Counted from the first letter of the stretch, positions 31,451 to 40,848 are shown. The stretch is DNA of 64,000 bases from Aureimonas sp. Leaf427 (GCF_001425485.1 NZ_LMQW01000004.1:62001-126000); one strand, 5' to 3'. Made by a program: numbers and translations. Notes: generated from the letters alone by a model not told the origin.

Positions 31451-33791
31451 CGAAGGCGTCGGCCAGACGCCGCGCCCGCGCCCGCCCGTTCCCGCCACCG
31501 GCCTGCAGCTCACCCTGTCGCGCGCGGGCGAGCAGGCGTTCGAAGGCCATGCCTTCGATCCCGAAAAGCCGGACCACCGCCTGATCGTCGAGCTTCTCCT
31601 CGACGGCGAGCCCGCCGCCCTCCAGCGCGCCGAGAGCTTCGCGCCCGCGCTGGCCGGAATCGGCGACGGCTGCCACGGATTCCGCTTCGCCGTCGAGACC
31701 GATCGTCTCCAGCATCTCGGCCATGTCGGCGTGCGCATCGCCAATCTCGCGGAGAGCCCCGTGCGCAGCCTCGATCTGGCGAACGAGGCGCCTCTCGCCG
31801 CGCGCCATCCGGTCGGCGCGGTGTCCTGGCCGGGCGGCCTGCGCCTGACCGGCTGGGTCCGGCGCCCGGCGGACGGCGGCGCGCCCCCCCTCGTCGAAGC
31901 CTATCTCGACGGCGAGCGCATCGCCCATGCCTCGGCCGACGCCTGGCGCGAGATCGCGGAGGGCGGCGCGGCCTCGATCGAACCCGCCTTCACCCTGACC
32001 CTGCCGCGCTTTCTCGCCGACGGCGCCGCGCGGCGCATCGACGTGCGCCAGGGCGAGCGCGCTCTGTCCGGCAGCCCCGTGCCGATCCTCGCCTTCGCCG
32101 ACGGCCTGGAGGCCGAACTGACGGCAAGGTCCGCGCTCCGCGACGAGGCGGCGCGCGCGGCGCTCTTCGACCTCGCCTGCCCCGACGCCGTGCCCTTCGG
32201 TGCCTTCGAGGCCTGGGACGCCCGCTTCTTTCCCGTGCCCGCCGGCCCCCGCCTCGCCAAGCCGCTCGCCGTCGCCGCGATCGGCGAAGCCACCGCCGGC
32301 CGCAAGACGCTGGACGCCCCCGCATCCTCGGGACAGGTCGGCGCCGTGCTCGCGCCCGACGGCGGCCCGACGCGCTTCGACGCCGGCGATCTCGTGCGCT
32401 TCCTCGAAGGTCCCGGCGCCTCCTGCCCCGTCATCGTCCTGGCACTGGCCGGAACGGTGCTTCGGCCCGGCGCCGCCGCGCGGCTGGCGGCGGCGCTCGA
32501 GGCCGATCCGTCCGCCGAAATCGCCTATGGCGACCTCCTTCTGGCAGGGCCCGACGGCCCGGCGACGCCGCTTCTTCTCCCGGCCTTCGACGAGGAGCGC
32601 TTTCGCGAGCAGGGCTCGGCGGCCTTCGCCTTCGCCATGAAGCGCGGCCCCGCGATCAAGGCCGCGCGGCGCGGCATCGCGGACCTCGTCCGCCTCTTCC
32701 TCGCCCCGCTCGAAGGCGGCGGCGGCCTCTCCGCCCATCTCCACCTGCCCGGCGCGGCCTTCGTCCTGCCGGAGTTCGACCTGCCCGCGCTGAACGAGGC
32801 CTTCGCCGAAGCGATCACGGCGCATCTTGCCGCGCGCGGCATCGCCGCCGACATCCACACCCGCCCGGAGACGAGCCTGCCCGCCATCCGCATCCGGCGC
32901 CGGAGCGCGGCCCGCCCCACGATCACCATCCTCCTCGACGCCGCGACATCGCCGGAGCCCGACATCGCCGAGGCGGTGGAGGCCCTGGAGGCCAGCCGAT
33001 CGAAGGGCCGGGTGGAGCTTGTCGTCCTCGCGCGCGGCGCCGACGAGGTCTTGCGCGAGAAACTGAAGCTCGACGGCATCGCGCTTCTCGACGTCGAGCC
33101 GCGCGAGGGCTACGCCGCGCGGCTCGGCCGCGCCGCCGAGCCTCTGGAGAGCGACCTCCTCTGCTTCCTCGACGCGCGGCTGCGCCCGGAAGGGGCGGAC
33201 TGGCTGGAGGAGATGGCGAGCCGCCTGGAGGACCCGCGCACCGGCGCGGTCGGCCCCGTCGTCACCTCGCCGCTCGGCGCAATCGTCGAGGCCGGCCTCG
33301 TGCTCCGGCCCGCCGGGCGCGCCGTGCCGGCCTTCCGAGACCGCATGGCGGGCGATCCCGGCACGGGCGACGCGCTGCATGTCGCCCGGCAGGTCTCCGC
33401 CCTCGGCAAGGCCTGCCTCCTCCTGCGCCGCACGGATTTCCTCGCCGTGGGCGGCTTCGATCCGCTTCTCTTCCCCCATTCGGGCGGGGAGATCGATCTC
33501 AGCCTGAAGCTGCGCGCGCTCGGCCGGCGGCTGGTCGTCGCGCCCGATGCGGCGCTCGTCCTCGCCTCGGACGTCCGCGAGACCGAAAGCCGCGCCGAGA
33601 CGCGGCTTCGCGAGCGCGCCGAGCGCCTTCTCTTCGCGCGCTGGCCGGACGCCTTCGCTTCGGATGCCTTCTACAGCCCGCTGCTCGACCGGGGACCGGT
33701 GCCCTATTCCGGCCTCGCCTGGCCGCCCGGCCGCGCGCTCGCCAGACGCTCCACGCTCGCGCCCGCCCGTCCGATCCCGCCCGGCTGGTGA
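31383..33791 (+). CDS. Large GT2-like protein with beta-sandwich modules
   Basis: About 802 residues from a GTG at 31383, the only usable start before the conserved part; it overlaps the previous gene by 68 bp and lacks a clear ribosome site. The N-terminal half holds two beta-sandwich-like modules (GEQAFEGHAFDPEKP with GDGCHGFRFAV; then LRLTGWVRRPADGG). A GT2-like region near the C terminus has LLCFLDARLRPEGADWLEEM, GKACLLLRRTDFLAVGGFDP and a GGEIDLSLKLRALG motif equivalent to the ED acceptor motif, but the usual N-terminal nucleotide-binding strand is poorly kept. It probably acts with the preceding GT2 on the same glycan; it could be an inactive partner. Confidence 0.7.
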   Translation: MTQETPSRPPIGSLIASKRRRRDEGVGQTPRPRPPVPATGLQLTLSRAGEQAFEGHAFDPEKPDHRLIVELLLDGEPAALQRAESFAPALAGIGDGCHGFRFAVETDRLQHLGHVGVRIANLAESPVRSLDLANEAPLAARHPVGAVSWPGGLRLTGWVRRPADGGAPPLVEAYLDGERIAHASADAWREIAEGGAASIEPAFTLTLPRFLADGAARRIDVRQGERALSGSPVPILAFADGLEAELTARSALRDEAARAALFDLACPDAVPFGAFEAWDARFFPVPAGPRLAKPLAVAAIGEATAGRKTLDAPASSGQVGAVLAPDGGPTRFDAGDLVRFLEGPGASCPVIVLALAGTVLRPGAAARLAAALEADPSAEIAYGDLLLAGPDGPATPLLLPAFDEERFREQGSAAFAFAMKRGPAIKAARRGIADLVRLFLAPLEGGGGLSAHLHLPGAAFVLPEFDLPALNEAFAEAITAHLAARGIAADIHTRPETSLPAIRIRRRSAARPTITILLDAATSPEPDIAEAVEALEASRSKGRVELVVLARGADEVLREKLKLDGIALLDVEPREGYAARLGRAAEPLESDLLCFLDARLRPEGADWLEEMASRLEDPRTGAVGPVVTSPLGAIVEAGLVLRPAGRAVPAFRDRMAGDPGTGDALHVARQVSALGKACLLLRRTDFLAVGGFDPLLFPHSGGEIDLSLKLRALGRRLVVAPDAALVLASDVRETESRAETRLRERAERLLFARWPDAFASDAFYSPLLDRGPVPYSGLAWPPGRALARRSTLAPARPIPPGW

Positions 33792-33828
33792 GGGGGGCGC
33801 GACCTGACGCCATCGGCGGCGGGTCGCT

Positions 33829-34782
33829 TCAGAGAGCGGAGATGCGGTCCTTGTTCTCGCCGAAGAGACCGAGGCCCGTCGCCCAGATCTCGGCGAGCCG
33901 CGTCCAGTTCATCGAGGCCGTTCCCTTGCGGCCGAGCGCAAAGCCGTGGCCCCCCGTCGCCACGCGGTGAAGCTCGACCGGAATGCCGGCCTTGCGGCAC
34001 GCCTCGGCCAGGATCTGGCTGTTGCGGGCGTCCACGATCGGATCGTCCTCGGCATGGAGGAGAAAGGTCGGCGCGCCGCCCGGCCGCACATGGGTCTCCA
34101 CCGACCAGGCGCTCGCCGCCTCCGGCGTCGGATGGAGGCCGATCAGCTGGCGGCGGCTCGACGTGCCGTCGAAGGGCGGCTTCAGCGTCACGACCGGATA
34201 GATCAGCGCGGCGAAGTCCGGCCGGGCGGAGGCCTTGTCCACCGCATCCATCGGCTGGTAGCTCGCCTCGCGCGCGCGCGCCGCGGCGAGCCCGAGAAGA
34301 TGGCCACCCGCCGAAAAGCCGAGGAACCCCATGCGCGTGGGGTCGAGCCCGAGGGGCCGCGCCTGCGAGCGCATGGTGCGCAGCGCCCGCTGCGCGTCCT
34401 GGAGCGGCGCGAAGGGCCCGTCCGTCCAGCCCTCGCCGGGCAGGCGGTAGGTGAGGATGAAGGGCGTGACGCCGAGCCCGGCCAGCCACTCGGCCGCCGG
34501 CATCGCCTCGCCTGCTATGGAAATCTGCGTGTAGCCGCCGCCCGCCGCGATGAGGACCGCCGCCCCGTTCGGCCGTTCGGGCCGGATCATGTCCAGCGCC
34601 GGCTCGGCGATATGGCTGAGCGAGCCCCAGCGAAGCCCCTGGGGCGGGCCGGAGGGACCGCCGCCGCCGGGCATGCCGTTCGGCCAGAGCCTGATCGAGG
34701 AGGTCTGCATCTCCGCGCGCGCCGATCCGGTGAGGGCGAGGACGGCGGCCGCGCCCTGAAGGAAGGTTCTGCGGTCGAGCAT
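33829..34782 (-). CDS. Tat-exported alpha/beta hydrolase (BD-FAE / acetyl esterase type)
   Basis: A 317-residue esterase. The N terminus MLDRRTFLQGAAAVLALTGS carries a twin-arginine motif and a cleavable hydrophobic stretch, so it should reach the periplasm by Tat. The nucleophile elbow is GFSAGGH; the acid is in LLHAEDDPIVD and the histidine in ATGGHGFALG, with the oxyanion region near AAGGGYTQIS. Family members deacetylate plant or bacterial polysaccharides. It lies next to the glycan region, so trimming acetyl groups from the surface polymer is possible. Start at 34782 is chosen to fit the signal peptide; the frame continues upstream to 35097 without protein character. It converges with the GT2 gene. 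Confidence 0.82.
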   Translation of the reverse strand: MLDRRTFLQGAAAVLALTGSARAEMQTSSIRLWPNGMPGGGGPSGPPQGLRWGSLSHIAEPALDMIRPERPNGAAVLIAAGGGYTQISIAGEAMPAAEWLAGLGVTPFILTYRLPGEGWTDGPFAPLQDAQRALRTMRSQARPLGLDPTRMGFLGFSAGGHLLGLAAARAREASYQPMDAVDKASARPDFAALIYPVVTLKPPFDGTSSRRQLIGLHPTPEAASAWSVETHVRPGGAPTFLLHAEDDPIVDARNSQILAEACRKAGIPVELHRVATGGHGFALGRKGTASMNWTRLAEIWATGLGLFGENKDRISAL

Positions 34783-34963
34783 GGCGAAGAAGACCGTTCG
34801 AGACCAGGGACCACGCGCCGCATTCGGCCCGCAAGTCCATGGTATTGCAGGAACCTTGTCCGGGGCGGGTGCAGCGCAACGGAAAAAGCGCCGCATCCGG
34901 GTCGTGTCGTGCTGTGCTAAGGCTGGCGCCGTGCCGCAGCGGTGCACGAGAGCGGAGCCCCGC

Positions 34964-37642
34964 ATGTCCATTCGCAATCTCGACGCTCTCTTCGAGCCGA
35001 AGGCGATCGCCCTCGTCGGCGCCAGCAACCGGCCGGGTTCGGTCGGCGAGGTTCTGGCGCGCAACATCTTCGGCTCCGGCTTCAAGGGGCCGGTCATGCC
35101 CGTGAACCCGCACGAGCAGGCGATCCGCTCGACGGTGAGCTATCGCTCCGTCGCCGATCTGCCGACCGTCCCGGATCTTGCCGTCATCGCGACGCCGGCC
35201 CCCTCCGTCCCGGCCATCGTCGACGAGCTCGGCCGCCGGGGCTGCCGCGCGGCCGTCGTGATCTCCACGGGCTTTGCGGACGGGCGGCTGCGGCAGGAGC
35301 TGCTCGACGCCGCCAAGCCCCATCTCCTGCGCATCGTCGGGCCGAACTGCATCGGCCTGATCTCGCCGGCGGCGGGCCTCAATGCCAGCTTCTCGCACCT
35401 GACGCCGAAGGCCGGCGACATCGCCTTCGTCAGCCAGTCCGGCGCCATCGCGAGCGCGGTGCTCGACTGGGCCGACGTGCGCGAGATCGGCTTCTCCCAT
35501 GTCGTCTCGGTCGGCGACATGAGCGACGTCGATATCGGCGATCTCCTCGACTATCTGGCGCTCGACGCCAAGACGCGGGCGATCCTCCTCTATGTCGAGA
35601 GCATCACCAGCGCCCGCAAGTTCATGACCGCGGCGCGCATCGCCTCGCGCACCAAGCCCGTCGTCGTCATCAAGGCCGGGCGCACCGATGCCGGCGCCCG
35701 CGCGGCCGCCTCGCACACCGGCGCGCTGGCCGGCTCGGACGCTGTCTACGACGCGGCCTTCCGAAGGGCGGGCATGCTGCGCGTCGGCTCGCTGCGCGAA
35801 CTCTTCGAGGCGGTCGCGACGCTCGCCACCGGCATCCGCCCGCGCGGCGACCGGCTGGCGATCCTCACCAATGGCGGCGGCGCCGGCGTCCTGGCCACCG
35901 ACACGCTCTCCGACTGCGGCGGGCGCCTCGCGCAGCTCTCGGAGGAAACGCTGCGGCGGCTGGGCGGCATTCTCCCGCCGGACGGGTCGCCCTCGAACCC
36001 GGTGGACATGCCGGGCGACACGCCCCCGGAGGTCTTCGCGCAGGCGCTCGCCGCCATTCTCGAAGACCCCGAGCAGGACGGCGTCCTCATCCTCAACTGT
36101 CCGCAGGCCGTGTCGGATGGCCTCGGCGCCGCCGAGGCGACGCTCGCCGCCGCCCGCACGCAAGTGTCGGGCGCCTCGCGCAAGGCCCCGCTCCTGACCT
36201 GCTGGCTCGGCGAGCGCGCGGCGCGCGGCGCCCGCCGCCTCTTCGCCGCCAACGGCATCCCGACCTACCAGACGCCCGACGAATCCGTGCGCGCCTTCAT
36301 GCAGCTCGTCGACTACCGACGGAACCAGGACCTCCTGATGGAGACCCCGCCGGCGCTCGCGCCCGGCGTCTCCGACCTGTCCGAAGCCCGGCGGGTCGTC
36401 GAGACCGCGTTGGCGCAGGGGCGTCCCGTTCTGACCGAGCCGGAGAGCAAGCGCCTCCTCTCGGCCTACGGCATTCCCGTCGTGCGCACCGAGACCGCCC
36501 GCACGCCCGAGGAGGCGATGGAGCTTGCCGCCGCGATCGGCTTTCCCGTCGCCCTGAAGATTCTCTCCTCCGACATCACGCACAAATCCGAGGTCGGCGG
36601 CGTGCGGCTCGATCTCGACACGGCCGAGATGGTCGGCGAGGCCGCGCACCACATGCTGAAGCTCGTCGCCGAGCGCCAGCCGGCGGCGCGGATCGACGGC
36701 TTCACCGTTCAGGCCATGATCCAGCGGCCCCGCGCGCACGAGCTGATCGCCGGCGTCGCGACCGATCCCGCCTTCGGACCCGTGCTCCTCTTCGGCCAGG
36801 GCGGCACGGCGGCGGAGATCATCGCCGACCGCGCGATCGGCCTGCCCCCGCTGAACGAGCTTCTGGCGCGCGACCTGATCGGGCGCACCCGCGTGGCGAA
36901 GCTCCTCGGCGGCTATCGCGACCGGCCCGCAGCCGATCTCGGCGCCATCGCCTCGACCATGGTCAAGCTCTCGCAGATGCTGGCCGATTTCGACGAGATC
37001 GCCGAGCTCGACATCAACCCGCTTCTGGCCGACGAGAGCGGCGTCCTCGCGCTCGACGCGCGCGTCGTCCTGCGGCCGACCGACGACGGCGCGCACCGGC
37101 GCTCGCGCTTCGCCATCCAGCCCTATCCGAGCGAGCTGGAGGGCGTCGTACGCTCGCGCGGCGGCACGGCCTTTCACCTGCGTCCGATCCGGCCGGAGGA
37201 CGAGCCGGGCATCATCCGCATGATCGAGGCCTCCGAGCCCAACGACATCCGCCTGCGGTTCTTCGCCTCGATCCGCAAGGTCGGCCATGCCTTCGCGGCG
37301 CGCCTCACGCAGATCGACTACAGCCGCGAGATGGCCTTCGTCATCCAGGCCGAGACCGGGCCGCATGACGACATTCTGGGCGTCGCGCGCCTCATCGCCG
37401 ATCCCAACGAGGAGATCGCCGAGTTCGGCATCATGGTCCGCTCCGACCAGAAGGGGCGCGGCATCGGCTGGATGCTGATGCACACGATCCTCGCCTATGC
37501 GCGCAAGCGCGGCTTCGCGGAGATCTACGGCGAGGTCCTGACCGAGAACACGACCATGCTCGCCATGGCCCGCGACCTCGGCTTCACCCAGCGCTCCCAT
37601 CCCGACGACGTCGGCCTGCGCAAGGTCGTCATCAAGCTCTGA
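34964..37642 (+). CDS. Acetyl-CoA synthetase (NDP-forming)-like / GNAT protein acetyltransferase (Pat type)
   Basis: 892 residues with four parts. A CoA-binding Rossmann domain (7-105, AIALVGASNRPGSVG), a succinyl-CoA-ligase-like domain (~110-300, LRIVGPNCIGLISP, FVSQSGAIASA), an ATP-grasp domain (~480-700, GFPVALKILSSDITHKSEVG) and a C-terminal GNAT acetyltransferase (~725-892, FGIMVRSDQKGRGIGWMLMH). This layout is that of Pat/PatZ enzymes that acetylate lysines of acetyl-CoA synthetase and other proteins; the catalytic phospho-His of the synthetase part often is lost in them. Start at 34964 follows GGAG; the frame is open upstream without homology. It is a single gene ending in a strong hairpin shared with the convergent gene. 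Confidence 0.9.
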   Translation: MSIRNLDALFEPKAIALVGASNRPGSVGEVLARNIFGSGFKGPVMPVNPHEQAIRSTVSYRSVADLPTVPDLAVIATPAPSVPAIVDELGRRGCRAAVVISTGFADGRLRQELLDAAKPHLLRIVGPNCIGLISPAAGLNASFSHLTPKAGDIAFVSQSGAIASAVLDWADVREIGFSHVVSVGDMSDVDIGDLLDYLALDAKTRAILLYVESITSARKFMTAARIASRTKPVVVIKAGRTDAGARAAASHTGALAGSDAVYDAAFRRAGMLRVGSLRELFEAVATLATGIRPRGDRLAILTNGGGAGVLATDTLSDCGGRLAQLSEETLRRLGGILPPDGSPSNPVDMPGDTPPEVFAQALAAILEDPEQDGVLILNCPQAVSDGLGAAEATLAAARTQVSGASRKAPLLTCWLGERAARGARRLFAANGIPTYQTPDESVRAFMQLVDYRRNQDLLMETPPALAPGVSDLSEARRVVETALAQGRPVLTEPESKRLLSAYGIPVVRTETARTPEEAMELAAAIGFPVALKILSSDITHKSEVGGVRLDLDTAEMVGEAAHHMLKLVAERQPAARIDGFTVQAMIQRPRAHELIAGVATDPAFGPVLLFGQGGTAAEIIADRAIGLPPLNELLARDLIGRTRVAKLLGGYRDRPAADLGAIASTMVKLSQMLADFDEIAELDINPLLADESGVLALDARVVLRPTDDGAHRRSRFAIQPYPSELEGVVRSRGGTAFHLRPIRPEDEPGIIRMIEASEPNDIRLRFFASIRKVGHAFAARLTQIDYSREMAFVIQAETGPHDDILGVARLIADPNEEIAEFGIMVRSDQKGRGIGWMLMHTILAYARKRGFAEIYGEVLTENTTMLAMARDLGFTQRSHPDDVGLRKVVIKL

Positions 37643-37656
37643 GGCACCGGAGGGAC

Positions 37657-37682
37657 GTGAGGGCGGCGACAGCCGCCCTCAC
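37657..37682. terminator. Shared terminator hairpin between convergent genes
   Basis: A perfect stem of 11 bp (GTGAGGGCGGC and its complement) with the loop GACA lies 15 bases after the Pat-like stop and overlaps the stop codon of the convergent pentapeptide gene. No T tract is present. Its place between convergent genes supports termination in both directions. Confidence 0.7.
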
Positions 37683-39079
37683 CGGCGGATGCGGTTGCCG
37701 AGGATGTAGCCGAAGAGGCCCATGAGGATGATGCCGATCGCGCCCTGGAGCCCGACCAGGATATTGGCGAAGCGGCCGACGACGGAGAGGCCGATCTCCG
37801 GCGGGTTCGAGGTCATCATGTTGAGCGCGCTGTAGCTCAGGAGATCGACCACGTTGCGCGTCGCGCGGGGCGCGCCCTCCGGCACGAGTCCGCCGCTGAT
37901 GCCGTAGAGCGCCGCGAAGACGAGGATCAGCATGACGAAGGCCCGCACGATCCGCGACATGCTCTCCCCGTAGTCGCAGAGCCATTCCACGAACCGGTCG
38001 GCCGCCCAGTGGTAACCCGAGACGAAGACCGTCTTCCAGGCCCGCTGCCGGAAGGCCGCGCGCGCCTTGGCGCCGGCGCCGAGACAGCCCATCTTGCGCC
38101 CGCGCTTGTAGGCCCAGCCCGCCTCCGCCTTGGCGCCGATGCTGGCGAAATTGGCTTCCAGCGCCGTGTAGCTGGCCTTGGCGCCCTCGTAGTCGCCCGC
38201 CACCTCCTCGCCGACCGCCCCGCCGAGCTGCTCGACGCGGATGCGGCAGCCCTCGATCCAGGCGCCGGCGAGCCGGATGTGGCGGAGCTGGCAGGTGGAG
38301 AGGTCCAGCCGCACGAGCTTGGTGTCGGAGAGATCGGCGCCGGTGAGATCGGTGCCCGACAGCGTCGCATTGGCGAAGACGGCGCCGCGCAGGCGCGACT
38401 TGGCGAGCCGCGTGCGCTTCAGGCTCGCCCCGGAAAAGTCGGAGAAGGTGAGATTGGCGTCCGAGAGGTCGGCCTCGTCGAGCCGGGCCTTGCGGAACGA
38501 GGTCCGGTCGGCATCCGCCCCGGCAAAGCTCGCGCCCCAGCCGTCCGCGCCCTCGAAGTCCGCTCCGTCGAGCAGCGCCTCCTGCAGCTCGGCGAAGCGC
38601 ATGGAGGCGCCGCCGAATCTGGCGTCCTCCAGCATGGCGCGGCGGAAGATCGCCTGCCCCGCCACCGCGTCGCGAAACGAGGCGCCGCCGAAATCGCCGT
38701 CCGAGAAGTCCGCCTCCTCGATCAGCGCATCGTCGAGGCGCGCCAGCCGGCCGTTGGCGTCGGTCATCACCGCTCGCTTCAGATTGGCATGGGAGAGATC
38801 GGCGCCGGACAGATGGGCGCCGGCCATGTCGACATCGGCGAAATCGACGCCCTGCCAGCGCGCGTCCCACCAGAGCGGCGCCTCGTCGGTCTCTGCCAGC
38901 CGCGCCGCGATCACCGCGCCGCCCGCTTTCAGGCCCGTCAGCCGCAGCCCGGCGCCCGGCCTGTCCGCCGGCCGTGCCCCGCCGAGCCAGCCGAGAAAGG
39001 CCTCCAGCTTGGCACGCGGCGTCGGCTCGCTCGCCGCCACCACAACGACCGGCTCGCCTTCGTCCCGAACCGCGCTCAC
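37679..39079 (-). CDS. Pentapeptide-repeat protein with C-terminal channel-like membrane domain
   Basis: 466 residues. Residues ~80-285 are pentapeptide repeats of the A(D/N)LXX type (ADLSHANLKRAVMTDANGRL is a sample), which fold into a right-handed square beta-helix. A basic linker follows, then two hydrophobic helices: about 370-395 (VRAFVMLILVFAALYGISGG) and 440-462 (AIGIILMGLFGYILGNRI) with a re-entrant-looking loop between them (LLSYSALNMMTSNPPEIGLS). That is the helix-pore-helix layout of Ion_trans_2 potassium channels, but the TVGYGD filter is replaced, so selectivity is unclear. The beta-helix would be cytoplasmic. It is a single gene, 33 bp downstream of the DUF2252 gene on the same strand. 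Confidence 0.75.
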   Translation of the reverse strand: MSAVRDEGEPVVVVAASEPTPRAKLEAFLGWLGGARPADRPGAGLRLTGLKAGGAVIAARLAETDEAPLWWDARWQGVDFADVDMAGAHLSGADLSHANLKRAVMTDANGRLARLDDALIEEADFSDGDFGGASFRDAVAGQAIFRRAMLEDARFGGASMRFAELQEALLDGADFEGADGWGASFAGADADRTSFRKARLDEADLSDANLTFSDFSGASLKRTRLAKSRLRGAVFANATLSGTDLTGADLSDTKLVRLDLSTCQLRHIRLAGAWIEGCRIRVEQLGGAVGEEVAGDYEGAKASYTALEANFASIGAKAEAGWAYKRGRKMGCLGAGAKARAAFRQRAWKTVFVSGYHWAADRFVEWLCDYGESMSRIVRAFVMLILVFAALYGISGGLVPEGAPRATRNVVDLLSYSALNMMTSNPPEIGLSVVGRFANILVGLQGAIGIILMGLFGYILGNRIRR

Positions 39080-39112
39080 AAAAGCCGGCCTTCGCCGCCG
39101 GTCAGCACCGGG

Positions 39113-40621
39113 TCAGCCACGGGCGGCACCCTGCGGCGGCCCGAAGCGCCCGGCGGCGATGGCATCGACCAGCGCCCTGTGGTCGAGCGCGTTCCGGTCG
39201 CCGTAGCTCTCGGCCCAGTCGGCGAGCGCGGCATCGAAGCCGTGGTTCTCGGCCCCGCCGCAATAGCCCGAGATCGCGGCGGCATCGCCGGTGCGCGCAT
39301 GGGCTCGCGCCAGAAGCGCGCCGTAGCCGAAGGCGAAGAAGACGAGCGAGCGCCCGGTGAGGAGCGAATGGGGAATCTCGCCCTTCATGTTCTTCATCTG
39401 GCGCACGTAGAAGGGCCGCCCGTCGATCGTCGTCCAGCCGAGCAGCGGATCGCCGACCGCCTGGAGCAGCCGCTGGCCGTAGACGACGCGCGCCCCGTCG
39501 TGCGAGCCGTAGGGCTCGGGCAGCGGCGGAACGTAGGGCGCGTGCGACGGCTTGATCGCCTCCTTCACCTGCAGAAACAGCGCATCCTGGTCGGAATTGC
39601 CGAAGAGCAGCGCGAGATAGGCGCGCGTGCCGACGCTGCCGACGCCGACGACGCGGTGGACGACGTCCACCACATGATAGCGGCTCAGCATGAAGCGCCG
39701 CTCGCGCGGCAGGGATTCGGCATAGTGTTCGAGGCCGGAGATCACGGCCTCGCGCGTCTCGTCGTCGACGCCGGTCAGGATCGGCGGGTCCTCGCGCAGG
39801 CGCCAGCCGCCGTCCACCTGCCGCTCGCCCGCCTTTTCCAGCATGGAGGCGTTGTTGCGCCTTCGGGCCTTCTCCACCGCCTTCTTCAGAACGGCCTGCG
39901 AATCCGGATCGATCTCGATGCCGTCGAAATCGAGCCTGTCGGCCCGCGCCGCCCGGTGCCAGACGTCGATCGGCCCCTGCGGCGCGAGTTCCACCATGGA
40001 GAGACGGTAGCCGGAGACGCAGCCCTCCACGATCCGCCGCCGATCCTGCTTGCCGATGCCCTCGTCGCGCGCCGCGACGTTGAGGCTCGCGACCAGCCGC
40101 TTCAGGTCCCACTCCCAGGGCCCGATCGTCACCTCGTCGAAATCGTTGAGATCGAGCACCACGTCGCGCTGCGGCGTGCCGAACAGGCCGAAATTGGAGA
40201 TATGCGCGTCGCCGTTCATCACGACGTGGATGCCGCTGACCGGCGTGCGCGAAAGGTCGGATGCCATGACCGCCGCCGCCCCGCGCAGGAAGGCGAAGGG
40301 CGTCTCCGACATGCGCTGGAGCCGCAGCGGCACGAGCCGCGACTGCCGGCCAGCGTTTGACCCTTCGACGAGATCGACCGGGTCGGGCCGTCCCTCCTCT
40401 ACGATCGGCCGGCCATGCGCCTCGTGCGGCACCGCGCCGCGCAGGCGCTTGCCCGCCGTGCGGCGCTTTTCCCAGGGCTCGCCCTTGGCGCGCAGGTCGA
40501 TCCGGGGAAAGGCCTCGGCCGGCGCCAGCACGATTTCGGGCGCCGCCGCGGCCGGACCGGAAATCGCCATGCCGGTCTCGGGCTGCGGCTCCGTCGAAGG
40601 GCCCGGCTGATCAAGGGTCAT
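39113..40621 (-). CDS. DUF2252 family protein
   Basis: A 502-residue protein with the characteristic DUF2252 blocks: PFAFLRGAAAVMASDLSRTP, VVMNGDAHISNFGLFGTP, VLDLNDFDEVTIGPWEWDLK, RLVASLNVAA and VVGVGSVGTRAYLALL. The D-A-H-x-x-N and D-F-D-E motifs resemble the catalytic and metal-binding loops of aminoglycoside-phosphotransferase/kinase-like proteins, so a phosphotransferase activity is suspected for the family, but none is established. The start at 40621 has AAGG upstream; the first 40 residues are poorly conserved. Divergent from selO with about 230 bp between them. Confidence 0.85.
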   Translation of the reverse strand: MTLDQPGPSTEPQPETGMAISGPAAAAPEIVLAPAEAFPRIDLRAKGEPWEKRRTAGKRLRGAVPHEAHGRPIVEEGRPDPVDLVEGSNAGRQSRLVPLRLQRMSETPFAFLRGAAAVMASDLSRTPVSGIHVVMNGDAHISNFGLFGTPQRDVVLDLNDFDEVTIGPWEWDLKRLVASLNVAARDEGIGKQDRRRIVEGCVSGYRLSMVELAPQGPIDVWHRAARADRLDFDGIEIDPDSQAVLKKAVEKARRRNNASMLEKAGERQVDGGWRLREDPPILTGVDDETREAVISGLEHYAESLPRERRFMLSRYHVVDVVHRVVGVGSVGTRAYLALLFGNSDQDALFLQVKEAIKPSHAPYVPPLPEPYGSHDGARVVYGQRLLQAVGDPLLGWTTIDGRPFYVRQMKNMKGEIPHSLLTGRSLVFFAFGYGALLARAHARTGDAAAISGYCGGAENHGFDAALADWAESYGDRNALDHRALVDAIAAGRFGPPQGAARG

Positions 40622-40848
40622 GCGCGCCGCCTTTTCCCGTGGTTGCAGCCTTGGAGAGAGGACTCGGAAGGCGCCTTTCAAGACGCGGCGGGGCGCGGCA
40701 AGATGCGCGGGGAGCCTCGTGGCAGAACGGCAACAGCGGCAACCGCGCCCTTTGCGACGATCGCCCTCGAAACGAGCGCTGCCAAGCGCCATCTATTCGG
40801 AAAGGGCGGCCCCGCGCGTCGTCCGGCGCCGAACCATCGAGGCATCCC

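Noticed and set aside
33704-37600. A 1298-codon minus-strand frame opposite the Pat-like gene
   Set aside because: Antisense shadow; the plus-strand protein has four recognised domains, and the minus frame also runs through an unrelated esterase gene out of frame.
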